Under the pieces are notes generated by a model. It made no database searches. It saw nothing but the letters and a program-made list of their open reading frames with translations, and was not told the origin of the DNA. 64,000 nt of DNA from Ottelia alismoides (taxonomy: Eukaryota; Streptophyta; Magnoliopsida; Alismatales; Hydrocharitaceae), in the NCBI GenBank assembly GCA_037367405.1, contig JAZKJV010000682.1:604501-668500 (forward strand), read 5' to 3'. The translations under genes were made by a program, and so were the position numbers. This document shows, in pieces, positions 12,309-23,200 of this stretch (positions within the stretch are counted from its first letter, which is position 1; each line of letters starts with the position of its first letter).

Positions 12309-13261
12309 TGTTAGCTTTTATAATTGTCATGTAGTATAGATGGAATTCCATATACATGTAAGGTGTATGATGATATGTCAACTAGTAACATGTCTAAATG
12401 TTCGCATTAAATTTGAATAGTAAATGCCCTTGTCACTTTTATACTTGTTAGTATATATTATTGTTGATTTATAATGACCGAACCTATGAAATTGAAATAT
12501 CAACCCATATTTGTGTATTGTGCTTATATAACATGACACATAACTTGTGAATAGGATGGTATAACTTGGACAACGATAACATGAAATGTCTATTTATACC
12601 TCTATGCAAACAAACTTCTTCTTCATAAAGTGTAGATACGGGACAGAAAGAGAGGGGGGGGGGAAGTCATATAGAGTATTGTCCCATATATGGAGAGAGT
12701 GTTGCATAAGTTATGCATTGAGGAATGTGGTTAGTTGGAGTACGATGTTTATATATATATATTTAATTAAAAGTAATGATTAAATTTAATTACACATTAA
12801 ATATTTATTTTTAAATATATTAATTAATTTTAATTTTTAAAATATTACATAACATATATGTAAATAAGCATTTCCAATTTTTTTAACATAAATTATTCCA
12901 TATGGAAATATAAAAAAGAAAATTTATTAAATTTAATTATTCAATATAAATAAATTAATTCAATTGTAAATTTATATAAGGCCACTAATTTCAAACATGA
13001 CTACCAATACTTCCAAATATAACTACAAATAAAATAAATATAGAGACTATTAATTATACTGGAAATATAATTCATTAAGATTTTAAAGAAATGGTAATTA
13101 ATAACACATTATTTTATTTTTTACAATTTGTTTAAAACCAAATAAATGCTTATAAATTCTGAAATTATATATTAGATTAATTTAAATACATATTAAAATA
13201 TTTTATAATATTAAATAAATTTATAGTAAAACCATAGAAACAAGGGTTGTGTACTGTGTGT

Positions 13262-13294
<33 letters not shown>

Positions 13295-13355
13295 TATATG
13301 TGAGTGTGGGGTATTGTCTATTAAGGAGGCATAATATACATTTGAGTTTCCTTCT
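10287..13355. other. AT-rich intergenic stretch with simple repeats
   Basis: No supportable gene. Seen here: a GC hairpin GGCCGCC/GGCGGCC at about 10931-10949 in a decayed repeat (10915-11130, several 'CCGCCA(C/A)' and TATATT motifs); a roughly 30-base pair of direct repeats near 11812 and 11900; a TA dinucleotide run at about 12275-12304; very AT-rich sequence 12750-13230; and a TACA/TA microsatellite at about 13259-13300. Confidence 0.5.
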
Positions 13356-13365
13356 ATTATTAAAT

Positions 13366-14634
13366 GGAATTTTACCCGACAGACCCTATAATCTTTGTCA
13401 ATTACCTCTACGACCTTTGAAACATCATAATTCCTCCCTCAACCATGTAAACTTGCTCCTCTTACCCCACGGACCCTATCGTTAAAATGACACATCAAGA
13501 GTTAACTTCTTTGAGTTAAAAACAAGTTAATCTTACCAATCCAGATCTGATAGCTAGAATTAACCAACAGAAGAAAAAATTCCTCCCTCCTTTCTCAACA
13601 GCAATTGCACCGCCTGGCATGGCACTGCAGCTCGACCGATGCTCGGTCTACGCTGGAAGGAGGCGGCGTGGGGGAAGGAGGGCTTTAATTGGCGAGTCTG
13701 TAGGGGGGGAGGGGAGGTTCAATTAAGCAAATAATGCAGGAGTGCAGGGACTTCAAGCCAGGGAGAAGGGTTTCTGTCGACCCGAGGGGGGTGGGTGGGT
13801 TCGAGCAGCAAGTGTGCGGGAGAGGGGGGGGCTATGAGCGAGGACAGCAGAGGTGCAGATCCGGGGGCTTCGATCGAGCAGAGGAGGAGAAGGACTTCGA
13901 GAGAGTCGACGGGGGTGCAGGAGCTTCGAGCCAGGGGAAGCGAAGGGCTTCGATCAACCCCCGGGTGGGGGGGGGGGGGGTTCGAGCGACGGGGGTGCGA
14001 GGGGGGGGGGGGGGGGGTACGAGCGAGGGCGCCAGGGGTGCGGAGCCGGGGGGCTTTGATCGACAGGGGGCTTCGAGAAAGTCGGCGGAGTTGCGGGGGC
14101 TTCGACAAAGAAGCAAATCTAGAGGGAGAAGGTGCGGTGGACCAGCCTTGGCGAGGTGTTGCTGTCGAGCCTCGGCGATGCATGGCGCGAGGGCGCTGCC
14201 CCGGTGCTGCTGCGACGGAACTGGAACTGAAGGGCGGAAGTCAGTGAGGTGGAGGGCAAACAATGAGGGCAGAGGCTGGGGAGATGAAGGGAATGGCAGA
14301 GGACCTGGAGGTGAAGGGTGACGACGGAGGTCGGGAACGAGGAGGTCGAGGGCGGAGGCTGAGGAGGAGGGCGAGGACGATGGATGTAGGTGCTGGGAAA
14401 AGGAGGAGGGTGAGAGAGAGTGGTAATTAATGTAAATTCGATAAATAAAATAGGCATAACATAAAAGAATGTAACAGAATTCGGTTAGTTTTAACGGGTA
14501 AATGGATAGGGGTTAACCACAGGGTTTATAGGGTAAGAGTTAGCAAGTTTACAAGGTTGAGGGAGGAATTATGATGTTTCAAAGATCGTAGAGGTAATTG
14601 ACAAAGATTATAGGGTATGCCAGGTAAAAATCCC
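13366..14634. mobile_element. Mutator-like TIR element with G-rich cargo
   Basis: Long terminal inverted repeats of roughly 110 bp: 13366-13480 and 14520-14634 share stretches such as ATAATCTTTGTCAATTACCT, CATCATAATTCCTCCCTCAA and TGTAAACTTGCT on opposite strands. The flanks carry a 9-10 bp direct repeat ATTATTAAA(T) at 13356-13365 and 14635-14644, the target-duplication length of Mutator-like elements. The interior (about 13600-14400) is GC-rich and strongly purine-biased on the plus strand, with repeated 'GGGCTTCGA' and 'GAGCTTCGAG' units and G-runs at 13967-13980 and 14001-14017. It encodes no recognisable transposase, so the element is non-autonomous. Long open frames here are low-complexity artefacts. 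Confidence 0.8.
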
Positions 14635-14689
14635 ATTATTAAATTATTTTTAGTAATAAAATAATTTTTAAAATTTTAATTAAACATAT

Positions 14690-15300
14690 GGATGTTTTTT
14701 CATTAATTAGATTAGGATATGATCTTAGACATCGGTTGTCCATCCAAAGGCCATCATTATAGCAGTGCTCTCTTAGAGTAAAACTCTAAGGGACTTCTAC
14801 TATGAGTATAAAAGAGAGGGCATGTCTTTCTCTTGAAAACACATGAAATAGATGAAAGCATTTGTCTTCTAAGTTGCTTTGATCATTGAGAGAGAGGAGT
14901 ATAGAAAGTAGAAGACTCTCTAATACACATCCTTCCCCCTCTCTACAACACTACATGTCCATCATCAAGCATGCATCTTCTCTTCATAGGCGTAGCCCTA
15001 CGGTAGAGAAGATCATCTTCTTCGTCGTGCTTCGTATACATGCAAGAGGAATCGATTTCGTGAGAAAAAAACAGAAGCATGAGATATTCTTGGTCTCATC
15101 CTTCGGACAACTTCAAGAAGAAGAATATATCAAATTTCATGGGAAGCAACACGACTCATCATCGCACATGCGAGAGAAGAGTCCTTAGATCGAACTTTAT
15201 TCGGAAGGTCTCTACTTTAAAGACCCATGCTTCAAGAGGTAACCAAAATCTATCTAATATTCATTACAATATTTGAAACCATATTTGGAAATTGTTTCCT
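14690..15300 (+). repeat. Possible LTR fragment (TATA-containing)
   Basis: Contains GAGTATAAAAGAGAGGG at about 14804-14820, followed by a leader-like stretch with CTCTCT/GAGAGA tracts. This resembles the promoter and R region of plant LTR elements. I cannot define both ends or a coding region, so this is a weak call. No gene is seen. Confidence 0.25.
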
Positions 15301-15377
15301 TAAGTATATGATTTCTCTATGCATAAATTTTTTGTTATGTTAAATCAAGTGTTCATATGATGAACACTTTGAATATG

Positions 15378-15712
15378 CAAACGGTTTACCATTTTGATGC
15401 AATCAGAAAGAAAGTTGGTGTAGCTCCGATCGAGGATAAAATGCGAGAAAACCGCTTAAGATGGTTTGGATATTTGCAAAGAAGATCAGCTGATGCACCG
15501 GTTAGGAGATGTGAGTTTTGGAATGTTGAGTCGGCTAAGAAAGGGCGAGGATGACCTAAGAAGTGTTGGAAAGAGACCATACGAAGGGATCTTAGTTTTG
15601 TGGATATAAGCCCGGGATTGACCCAAGATAGATCTGAATGGAGGCGAAGAATCCATGTAGTTGACCCTACTTAATTGTGGGAAAAAGATTTATTGTTATT
15701 GTTATTGTTGTA
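15378..15712 (+). pseudogene. RTE-type LINE, 3' end of the reverse-transcriptase ORF
   Basis: The frame reads KVGVAPIEDKMRENRLRWFG, then RRSADAPVRRCE, a TGA inside KKGRG-PKKCW, then DRSEWRRRIHVVDPT and a stop. This is the highly conserved C-terminal tail of plant RTE LINE ORF2 proteins. It is followed by the TTATTGTTATTG repeat tail (15688-15710) typical of RTE elements, which lack poly-A. It is 5'-truncated and has at least one internal stop, so it is dead. Confidence 0.8.
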
Positions 15713-15784
15713 GTTATGCAAAGTTCATAAAAGGTTTATTTCATTCCTTCAACTTCAATAACAAAACATTGGAAACACTTTTTA

Positions 15785-16065
15785 TATTGAATTCTGCAAC
15801 ACTCCTTTACATTTCATTAGTAATGTTTAATATTATTCAAGTAACCTTTTACAATTATAACACTATCATCTTAAATTACTTCAGTAAAACTTCTTTACAT
15901 TACTTCAGTAATGTTTGATGCTATTAAAAGTATATTTTTAAAATTATATCAGTCATATCTTAAATTATTTCGGTAACACTCTTTTACATTACTTCAGTAA
16001 TGTTTGATATTATTTCAAGCAATATTTGCAATTTTATCAGTAAAATCTTAAATTATTCAGTAACA
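15785..16065. repeat. Short tandem array, about 88-bp unit
   Basis: The block TTTACATTACTTCAGTAATG recurs with starts near 15806 (diverged), 15894 and 15983, about 88 bp apart. Each is followed by similar AT-rich sequence ending CTTAAATTA(C/T)TTC(A/G)GTAA. About three units, no coding potential. Confidence 0.6.
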
Positions 16066-16395
16066 AACAAATTTCTTGACATTAGATCCCCTACTCGATT
16101 TTATGTTAATAATAGAATTTCACCATTATCTTTCCAAAATCGTATTCTTATTTTTGGTAACAATTTTAATTACGATTTTTTTATTTCAATAACTTCTGTT
16201 GTCTTTATTCTTTCCCAAAATAGATTCCTATTTTTTATGATTAATCTTGTTGGATGGACGGTTGGAAATGGGGGCTTGTCACAACTCTAATGGGCACATG
16301 GTCCATTGAATAAAATCTCTATATGTATGTATGTATGTATGTATGTGTGTGTACACACACACATATAAATATATGAATATATATGTACATATAAA

Positions 16396-17125
16396 GGGTT
16401 TAATGGGACTACCTCCAGGGGGAGCCAACTTGGCTATTCTTAAGTTATTTCCTAAAAACACGTGGGGGATTTAGTCCACTAGATGACAACATGTTGTCAT
16501 TCAAATATCATGTGAAATAGGCATTCTTAACCCGTCCATCAAGATTGGACCGATTTCAGCAATTATGAAACCGTTAAATTTTGACAGGTTTGATGGATGG
16601 GGTGTGAATCTCGAATTGAGTTGAAATTTGAACGAAAACATGGTATCATATAGTGATTTAGATCACCCTTGGTGTTTTCAGAAAATACCTTAAGAAAATT
16701 AAAAATAATGGTGGGGGTAGCTCCAGTAAACACACACATATGCATGTATGTATGTATGTATGTATGTGTGTGTATGTATGTATGTATATATACACGCACA
16801 CACATACACACACACACACACAAGTAGACACACACACATGTGTTCAGTGGGGATACACCATGTTCTTATTCAAATTTCGACTCAATTTGAGAGTCATGTT
16901 GCATCGATCAAGCCTGTTAAATTTTAATTGTCTTAGAATTGTTGAAATCAACCCAATTTAGATAGACCATGCTAGGGGTGTTTGTTTCAAACGAAATTTG
17001 AATGATAATATGATGTTGTGTAGTTGAATAAATCCCCCTAAATGTTTTTATATTATACCTAATGAAATAAAAAAATGGCGGGGATAGCCAAGTTGGCTCC
17101 CCTTCGGGGTAGCCCCATTAAGACC
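16396..17125. mobile_element. Non-autonomous TIR element of the GGGGGAGCCAA family
   Basis: The left end GGTTTAATGGGACTACCTCC leads to GGGGGAGCCAACTTGGCTAT. The right end, read on the other strand, is GGTCTTAATGGGGCTACCCC leading to GGGGAGCCAACTTGGCTATC. Inside is a diverged internal repeat with ACCGTTAAATTTTGACAG. Microsatellites of (TATG)n/(CA)n flank or interrupt it at 16320-16370 and 16740-16840. A shorter relative lies at 25072-25455. No transposase is seen. Confidence 0.55.
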
Positions 17126-17868
17126 TAGACACACACATGTATGTATGTATGCATGCATGCATGTATAATCACTCCTCTCTAACATGTGCGTGCACACTTC
17201 TATGCCCGAGCCAACATGACCAAATAATATTCCTTGAAGCGATATCGTGATCTACTCCTCGCTTTGCTAATATTGATCATTTGTTTGTATCTTATTTTTA
17301 GTGAATTTGTCATTTTCTAGAATTTTTCTTCTCACTAACAACAATTAAATTATCAATTTACATTTCTCGTATTCGTAAATGGTTTAATTTTGCAATTTTG
17401 TTATATGTGGAAAAGGAATTAATAAGTATCACTACAACAAAATAGATTTATAGTGATATTTTTCTAAAAATGTGTCATTGTATCATCCATTATTAATTAT
17501 ATAATGACGATAGCAGCCATTGCAGAATTAGTTTTCTATCTGAAGTTTAAGGTGAATGTAATTTACGATGTTAATCAATAGCAACAATTCATATAATAAT
17601 CCATATAATAACGTCCATCCATTGTTAATCATTAGCAAAGATAATATAATATCACTTATCCTTTTTTTCTCAAAATTTCAACTAATCGTCCCCAAATTTT
17701 AAATAAAAAGTAGCAACGATTACTTAAAATTTTGAAAAATAACAATGTATAAGCATTGTTATTACTAATAAAATATTCTAACAATAAATAATAATAAAAA
17801 TAGAAATTTCATAGATGAAAATGAATGAATTCAGATTCTAAATTCATTTCCAAAAATTTGCAGTCAAA

Positions 17869-18139
17869 TTAACGAGTTTTTTGCTCTCGATTATCCAATT
17901 GACCTATTAATTTTTTATAGCGTACTTTATTTTTCTTTGCCAAATAAGCCAGTAATCGTTGGCATTTTCCCAGAATTATTCGAAGATCCCTCTGAGATAA
18001 AAAAATCTTTTTTATGCAATTCGAGATGTAAAGTAAGTTTCTGTATCTTATTAGTGAAGATGAATACTTGAAATTCGACTGATCCCCTGTTTTCTTCTTT
18101 TTCTTGTGGAAGAACTGAAATGAATGAATTTTTTATCAT
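17869..18139 (-). pseudogene. rps15: Plastid rps15 copy in the nucleus (NUPT)
   Basis: Nearly full-length copy of the chloroplast 30S ribosomal protein S15 gene. It starts [20 protein letters not shown], continues [12 protein letters not shown] and [10 protein letters not shown], and then shifts frame in a T-run near 18005. A second frame continues [19 protein letters not shown] and ends with the usual stop at 17869-17871. Its 271 bp against an intact 273 bp fits a net 2-bp indel. In plastids this gene lies in or near the small single-copy region. Here it is a dead copy inside a CACTA-ended element. Confidence 0.85.
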
Positions 18140-18369
18140 AAAATAAAGAAATTCTTATATATATTTTTTCTATTACCGATCAAAAATAATAAACGTAATA
18201 ATAGTTGATTTAATAATATAATAATACTAGTCATTTTAATTAGGTATACAGAAAAACTTGTATTTAATTTTTATCCAAATTTGATTTGGATAATTGGATA
18301 AAATAAAAAGGGATAATACATTTCCGCATTCGCAAAATTGAATAATTTCAATTTCTTTGTATCTAAGAG

Positions 18370-18734
18370 GATTTTGTCGATTCATTTCTAGATCTAATTG
18401 ATTATGCGAGCCCACTTGGGTGTTGAGCATTTACTCGTAAGAACTGAATTCACAATGAATAGTTGGAACTCCGGAAAATAGAACCTTTCTTACATGGAGT
18501 CATTATATTCGTGTGGATATAGATGATATACTTTTTTATATCGATCTATTTCAGTTATTCTTTTGATTTTTGTTTTGCTCAAGCCGAATGATGAAAAATT
18601 ATCATGTCAGGTTCCCTCGGGGGATGAATACATAATAATTCACCTATCCCAATAACAAAGAAATCAGATTTGAATGATCCTGTATTAAAAGCTAAATTGG
18701 CAAAAGGAGCGGGATATAATTATTACGGGGAGCC
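18370..18734 (+). pseudogene. petD: Plastid petD fragment: group II intron end and start of exon 2
   Basis: 18655-18734 encodes [20 protein letters not shown] then YNYYGEP, the N-terminal part of cytochrome b6/f subunit IV. Directly upstream is the 3' end of the petD group II intron, including a domain V-like hairpin (GAATGATG...ATTATCATGT, about 18585-18610) and the boundary stretch CCTATCCCAAT. The start of the plastid part is uncertain; sequence from about 18370 also looks intron-like. The coding breaks off after 18734. petD sits in the large single-copy plastid region, far from rps15. Confidence 0.82.
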
Positions 18735-18879
18735 ATCTCCATTGATGATATAACAACATACATGAAATTCGTTGTTAATTTCAAATATAAAAAATAATTT
18801 AAGAATTAATAATATCATGGACGATATAGTGATGAATTTAAAAAATATTATATATATATATATATATATTGTTGTAGTG

Positions 18880-19342
18880 TGTTTTGAGAAATGTATTGAT
18901 TCTTTTTCCTTGTAGAATTTATAACGAAGTATTTCGTTTCTTTTGACTTTTGCTTTTCCAAGACGCAACCAAAACCAGAATTTTTGTAACACAGTCAAAG
19001 AGCATTGTTTTGAATAATCATAGGAAATAAGATTTTTTTCCTATCAATCGAAACAAACCTGCCTTTGACTTTCTTATAAAATAGTGATCAAGACGAGCGT
19101 GGTTTTTAACATCATAAATAAGGACGTGCGGTTTTTAAAATTAATAGTGGAAACACTCTTTTGAAGAAAATAGAGAGAGAGAGAGAGCAGCCAAAGGAAT
19201 ACGATGTTCAAGAATTTGATTTTGGAATGCAACCTCTTTTTGACATTTGATTAAATGGTATTATATTTGTGGGTCAAAAAACAACGTCCAATCCCCGTTT
19301 TAAGCAATACAATTCTGATAGTCACGTTTGTCTAGAGGTTTT
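18880..19342. other. Intergenic, nothing recognised
   Basis: AT-rich sequence with a short GA run near 19171-19186. No gene, RNA or element boundary can be supported. Confidence 0.4.
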
Positions 19343-19836
19343 TGTATAACACCCATATCCAAATATAGTATCACATCTAAAATTCACAAAGTGTCGGTGT
19401 GATCAATAAGAGATGGAGATTACTACTTGACAACTTGTATTTAAGCATTTTGGGTTGTTGCCAACAGGTCCATCTGGGTCCGTAACCAACAAGTTGTCAG
19501 GGTCAGTTTTCCTTGATAACGGACCAAGAACCTAACCATGGGACGTTACAAATGGTATTGGAGCCCATTTCCCTAACAGTGGAAATTGATATCCGAGATG
19601 TGAAGCCGTCCCTACAAAGAGATGGAGGAAATGGCTACTCGGAGCATGCGACCGTCATTGTCACTGGGAATAAGTAATACATCATGTCGCAACGAGGACG
19701 TTGCGAACATAAGTTGAGGAGGTTGTAACACTCATACCCTCAAATATAATACCACATCTAAAACTCATAAAATGTCGATGTGGTTTATAAGTGAATGGAA
19801 CTACTACTTGTAACGGACCGATACATTTTGAATAAT
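19343..19836 (+). mobile_element. TRIM-like miniature LTR element, decayed
   Basis: Two direct repeats start TGTATAACACCCATA (19343) and TGTAACACTCATACCC (19724) and share about 85 bp of similar sequence. The first ends GGGACGTTACA at 19550, followed after two bases by TGGTATTGGAGCC, a diverged tRNA-Met primer site. A purine stretch GTTGAGGAGG precedes the second repeat. The layout of LTR (about 208 bp), primer site, about 160 bp interior and second LTR (partly deleted) fits a terminal-repeat retrotransposon in miniature. No coding capacity. Confidence 0.6.
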
Positions 19837-20229
19837 CAAGATTATGTTTATCTAACTAAAAATAAAACCGAGATATGGTGTTGAGATCAATCAGGTTATT
19901 GAGAGCCAAGTCAAAGTGGTGCTTCTCTTGACATTAGAATCACAATCAATGAAATGGACTTGTCAAAGGTTAGGCACACCTGTAGCAACGACAATGGAAA
20001 TAAAAATGATGAACTCATGCGTATATGTGGCCATTATTAGGTAATCTAGAAGAGTGTCAAGGACCAAAAACGAGTTTAATCAACAACCGATAATTATTGC
20101 ACCAAAAAGAAGGATTACACACTAAAATCACATGGCAAATCTCTCCAAAGCATGTACTGCTCAACACTCAAGTTCCACCTTAAGCCTAAGCAAAACAACA
20201 CGCGCTAACTAGTACAGAACCTCGAAAAC

Positions 20230-23200
20230 TTAGATTTGGCTCAGGACCTTGCGCGCAGCTTCAATCGTCAGCTCGATGTCCTCACGAGTGTGAGCCAAGC
20301 TCGTGAACCCTGCTTCGAATTGCGATGGAGCAAAGTACACACCCTCTTCCAACATCCCCCTGTAGAACTTGGCGAACTTGACGGTGTCGCTCTTCTTTGC
20401 ATCCTCAAAGTTCTGGACTGGACCTTCTGTAAAGAAGAATCCGAACATCCCACGAATATGACCGACTGTTATCTCGTGTCCGAATTCTTTTGCAGCATCG
20501 GAGATCCCACTGACAAGGCGACCTGTGATCTCATCTAGGTACTCGTAACAACCAGGTTCTTTGAGCCGTCTTAGAGTGTGTATCCCAGCAGTCATTGCTA
20601 GAGGATTACCGCTTAACGTTCCTGCCTGGTACATAGGACCAGCGGGAGCTACCATTTCCATGATCTTCCTCTTCCCACCATAAGCCCCAACTGGAAGCCC
20701 GCCTCCAATGACCTTCCCGAGAGTGGTCAAGTCGGGTGTGATGCCAAAATATTCTTGGGCACCACCATATGCAAGACGGAATCCAGTCATGACCTCGTCA
20801 AAGACAAGGAGGGCGCCATCCTCTTCTGTTATCTGCCTGAGATACTGTAAGAACTCTTGTGTAGGAGGGATGAAACCGGCATTTCCAACGACCGGCTCAA
20901 GGAACACAGCAGCTATCTCTCCTTTGTGTGTCTCGAAAAGGTTCTTTACAGTTTCAACACTGTTGTATGGTGAGGTGAGGGTCTCTGCTGTGGCAGCCTT
21001 AGGGACACCCGGAGAATCTGGAAGTCCAAGAGTGGCAACTCCACTGCCGGCTTTGACAAGGAAGGAATCCGCATGACCATGGTAGCATCCCTCGAATTTG
21101 AGGATCTTCTGTCGACCTGTGAAAGCTCGTGCGAGACGGAGGGCGCCCATACAAGCTTCAGTGCCCGAGTTCACAAATCTAACCATCTCAATGCTTGGAA
21201 CCGCCTCGATCACCATCTCTGCAAGCACATTCTCTAGTAGGCATGGGGCCCCAAAACTCGTGCCTTTCTTCAAAGTTTCAACCAAAGCTGCATTTACCTA
21301 CAATTAAAGAACGGATTAGAACCCGATCTGTTTTCCTTGGAAGAAAGAAAAATAAGTTCTAGAAATTGAAGAATCTGTATCCAAATTCATCCCTTGGAAA
21401 ATAAGTATAGCATTGACACATCATCATCCCGTGGTCTAGATTTTAGTTATCTGGTAGTAGTGGTTTGATAATGATGATTCTTTCAAAGATTATCATCCCT
21501 CTTATTCGTTGTTTAGCACAATCAACTGGTTGATATGATACGCACTCTCATGTGAAGATCGTTTGACAATAATATAAAAAAGTGGACACCTTTTTTTGAG
21601 TTAAATAGTTGCCGATTTCATCAGAAAACAGATGGCAGCTTGATTCAGGACCTTTCAGTCATCATGCCTCAAGAGACATAATAAAGCGGGAACCTTCATA
21701 ATCATATAAATTTGACAAACTTGGCATTTCCAGAGCTCCCGGAATAAGGTCAAACAACATTATTAATATTACGTGAATATCACTTATCGGTAGATGTTCA
21801 GGTTAATAGATTTACAGCTTATCAAACAGATGAAGTCAAACTCTGCTAGAAAGCAAATGCAGTCTAATTCCGATTCCACTACATGCTACACTCCTTTGCC
21901 CAAATTATGTGATGTAGTAGAAGCAAAAGGCTGATGAGTATGTGATTGTGATGTATGAGAAAAGTGCCAGGTAAAGAGAGGAAGAGTTCTGATACAATAT
22001 TCCAGATACGGTACTACTGACTGATAAAAAAGGGCATCTATTGGCGAAAAATCACGGAAAGTAGGAGAATACACTACCTTATCATCAGCATGGCCAATGA
22101 TTGCAGGACCCCAAGAACCAACATAATCGATGTACTCATTCCCATCAACATCCCACATCTTTGAACCCTTTACTGAGTCAAATACAATCGGCTGTCCACC
22201 AACGGATTTGAAAGCCCGCACAGGTGAATTCACACCTCCAGGCATCAGTTCCTGGCACCAAAAAGTCAGCTCAATGTTATTTATCAGGATGGACGAGGTG
22301 AATGCGCTTATAAAAAAAGGTACAGCATAATGAAAATGACAACTGACAAGTCCCCATTTATTGTGTAAAAACTTAAATAGAATAAAAAGATTATCACAAG
22401 AACATTCAACATGAAGCTATTGCCGGAGAAATTTCTCTTGTTTATAAATACACTAGAGATTAAAAAGGACGCTCACATAAACTAGAGTACGTCATACCTC
22501 CTTGAGAGTAAGAATACTAACTTTTACCCCCCGAAAAAACAGTGTGAGTTTTAACCAAGAACCAAGAGAAATACAGTTGCAAGCAGAAAATTTGAAAGGA
22601 CGACAGCACAGATTGCTACAAATAGGTGAGGAAATTACTCTCTCAAAGACAACGACAACCTCGCATACAGTTTGGTTAAAATGGTTTTCAAAAAAATGTT
22701 AACAGCATTATTGTTCAACGGTATGAATATTAATCAAGAACCAAGAAAAATACAGTTGCAAGCAGAAAGTTCCAAAGACACCACAGATTGCTACAAATAG
22801 GTGGGGAAATTACTTTCTCAAAGACGACGACAATTAAATTGTTTTTTCAAGAAAATGTTAACAGCATATTTGTTTAAACAGATGGTAAACATTCGGAATT
22901 GGATCTGACTAATATTTGGGTGTGCAAGTATGCCAACTCAGGCTAAGTTAATCAAACAACCTCACTGCCATAATATTTGTATGTTGAAGGCAAATTTAAC
23001 TTCTAAGACTGATTGATTGATGCGGAATTTTATCAAGAATTTCATGCAAAACATCAACAAAAGGTAGTAGTGTACCCTAACCATCAGCTCTGCTGAAACC
23101 AGTTGAAGAACCGTCTTATGCACCCCCTGTGGAACCATACCCTGCTGGGGTTGCAGGGGTAGTGCCCCCATCCCGAAACGATATTTTATATGAGTTAATG

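Larger units (their letters stand above)
17430..18879. mobile_element. CACTA-type element enclosing plastid DNA
   Basis: Begins CACTACAACAAAATAG at 17430 and ends TTGTTGTAGTG at 18879, a perfect 11-bp CACTA-type inverted terminus. Flanking trinucleotides are TAT and TGT, a possible 3-bp duplication with one change. Outer parts carry repeated CAACAAT/AATTAT-type subterminal motifs. The interior, about 17830-18735, is mostly plastid-derived (rps15 on minus, petD intron and exon on plus). There is no transposase, so it is non-autonomous. Confidence 0.65.

Noticed and set aside
13734..14321. Long open frames (up to 195 codons) in the G-rich cargo of the Mutator-like element
   Set aside because: Glycine/arginine-rich translations of poly-G and GGGCTTCGA repeats; open on both strands at once. 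Composition artefact.
17869..18734. Possibility that the window is organelle DNA because of rps15 and petD
   Set aside because: The two genes are fragmentary or frameshifted, wrongly adjacent, and surrounded by nuclear introns and transposons; they are nuclear plastid insertions.
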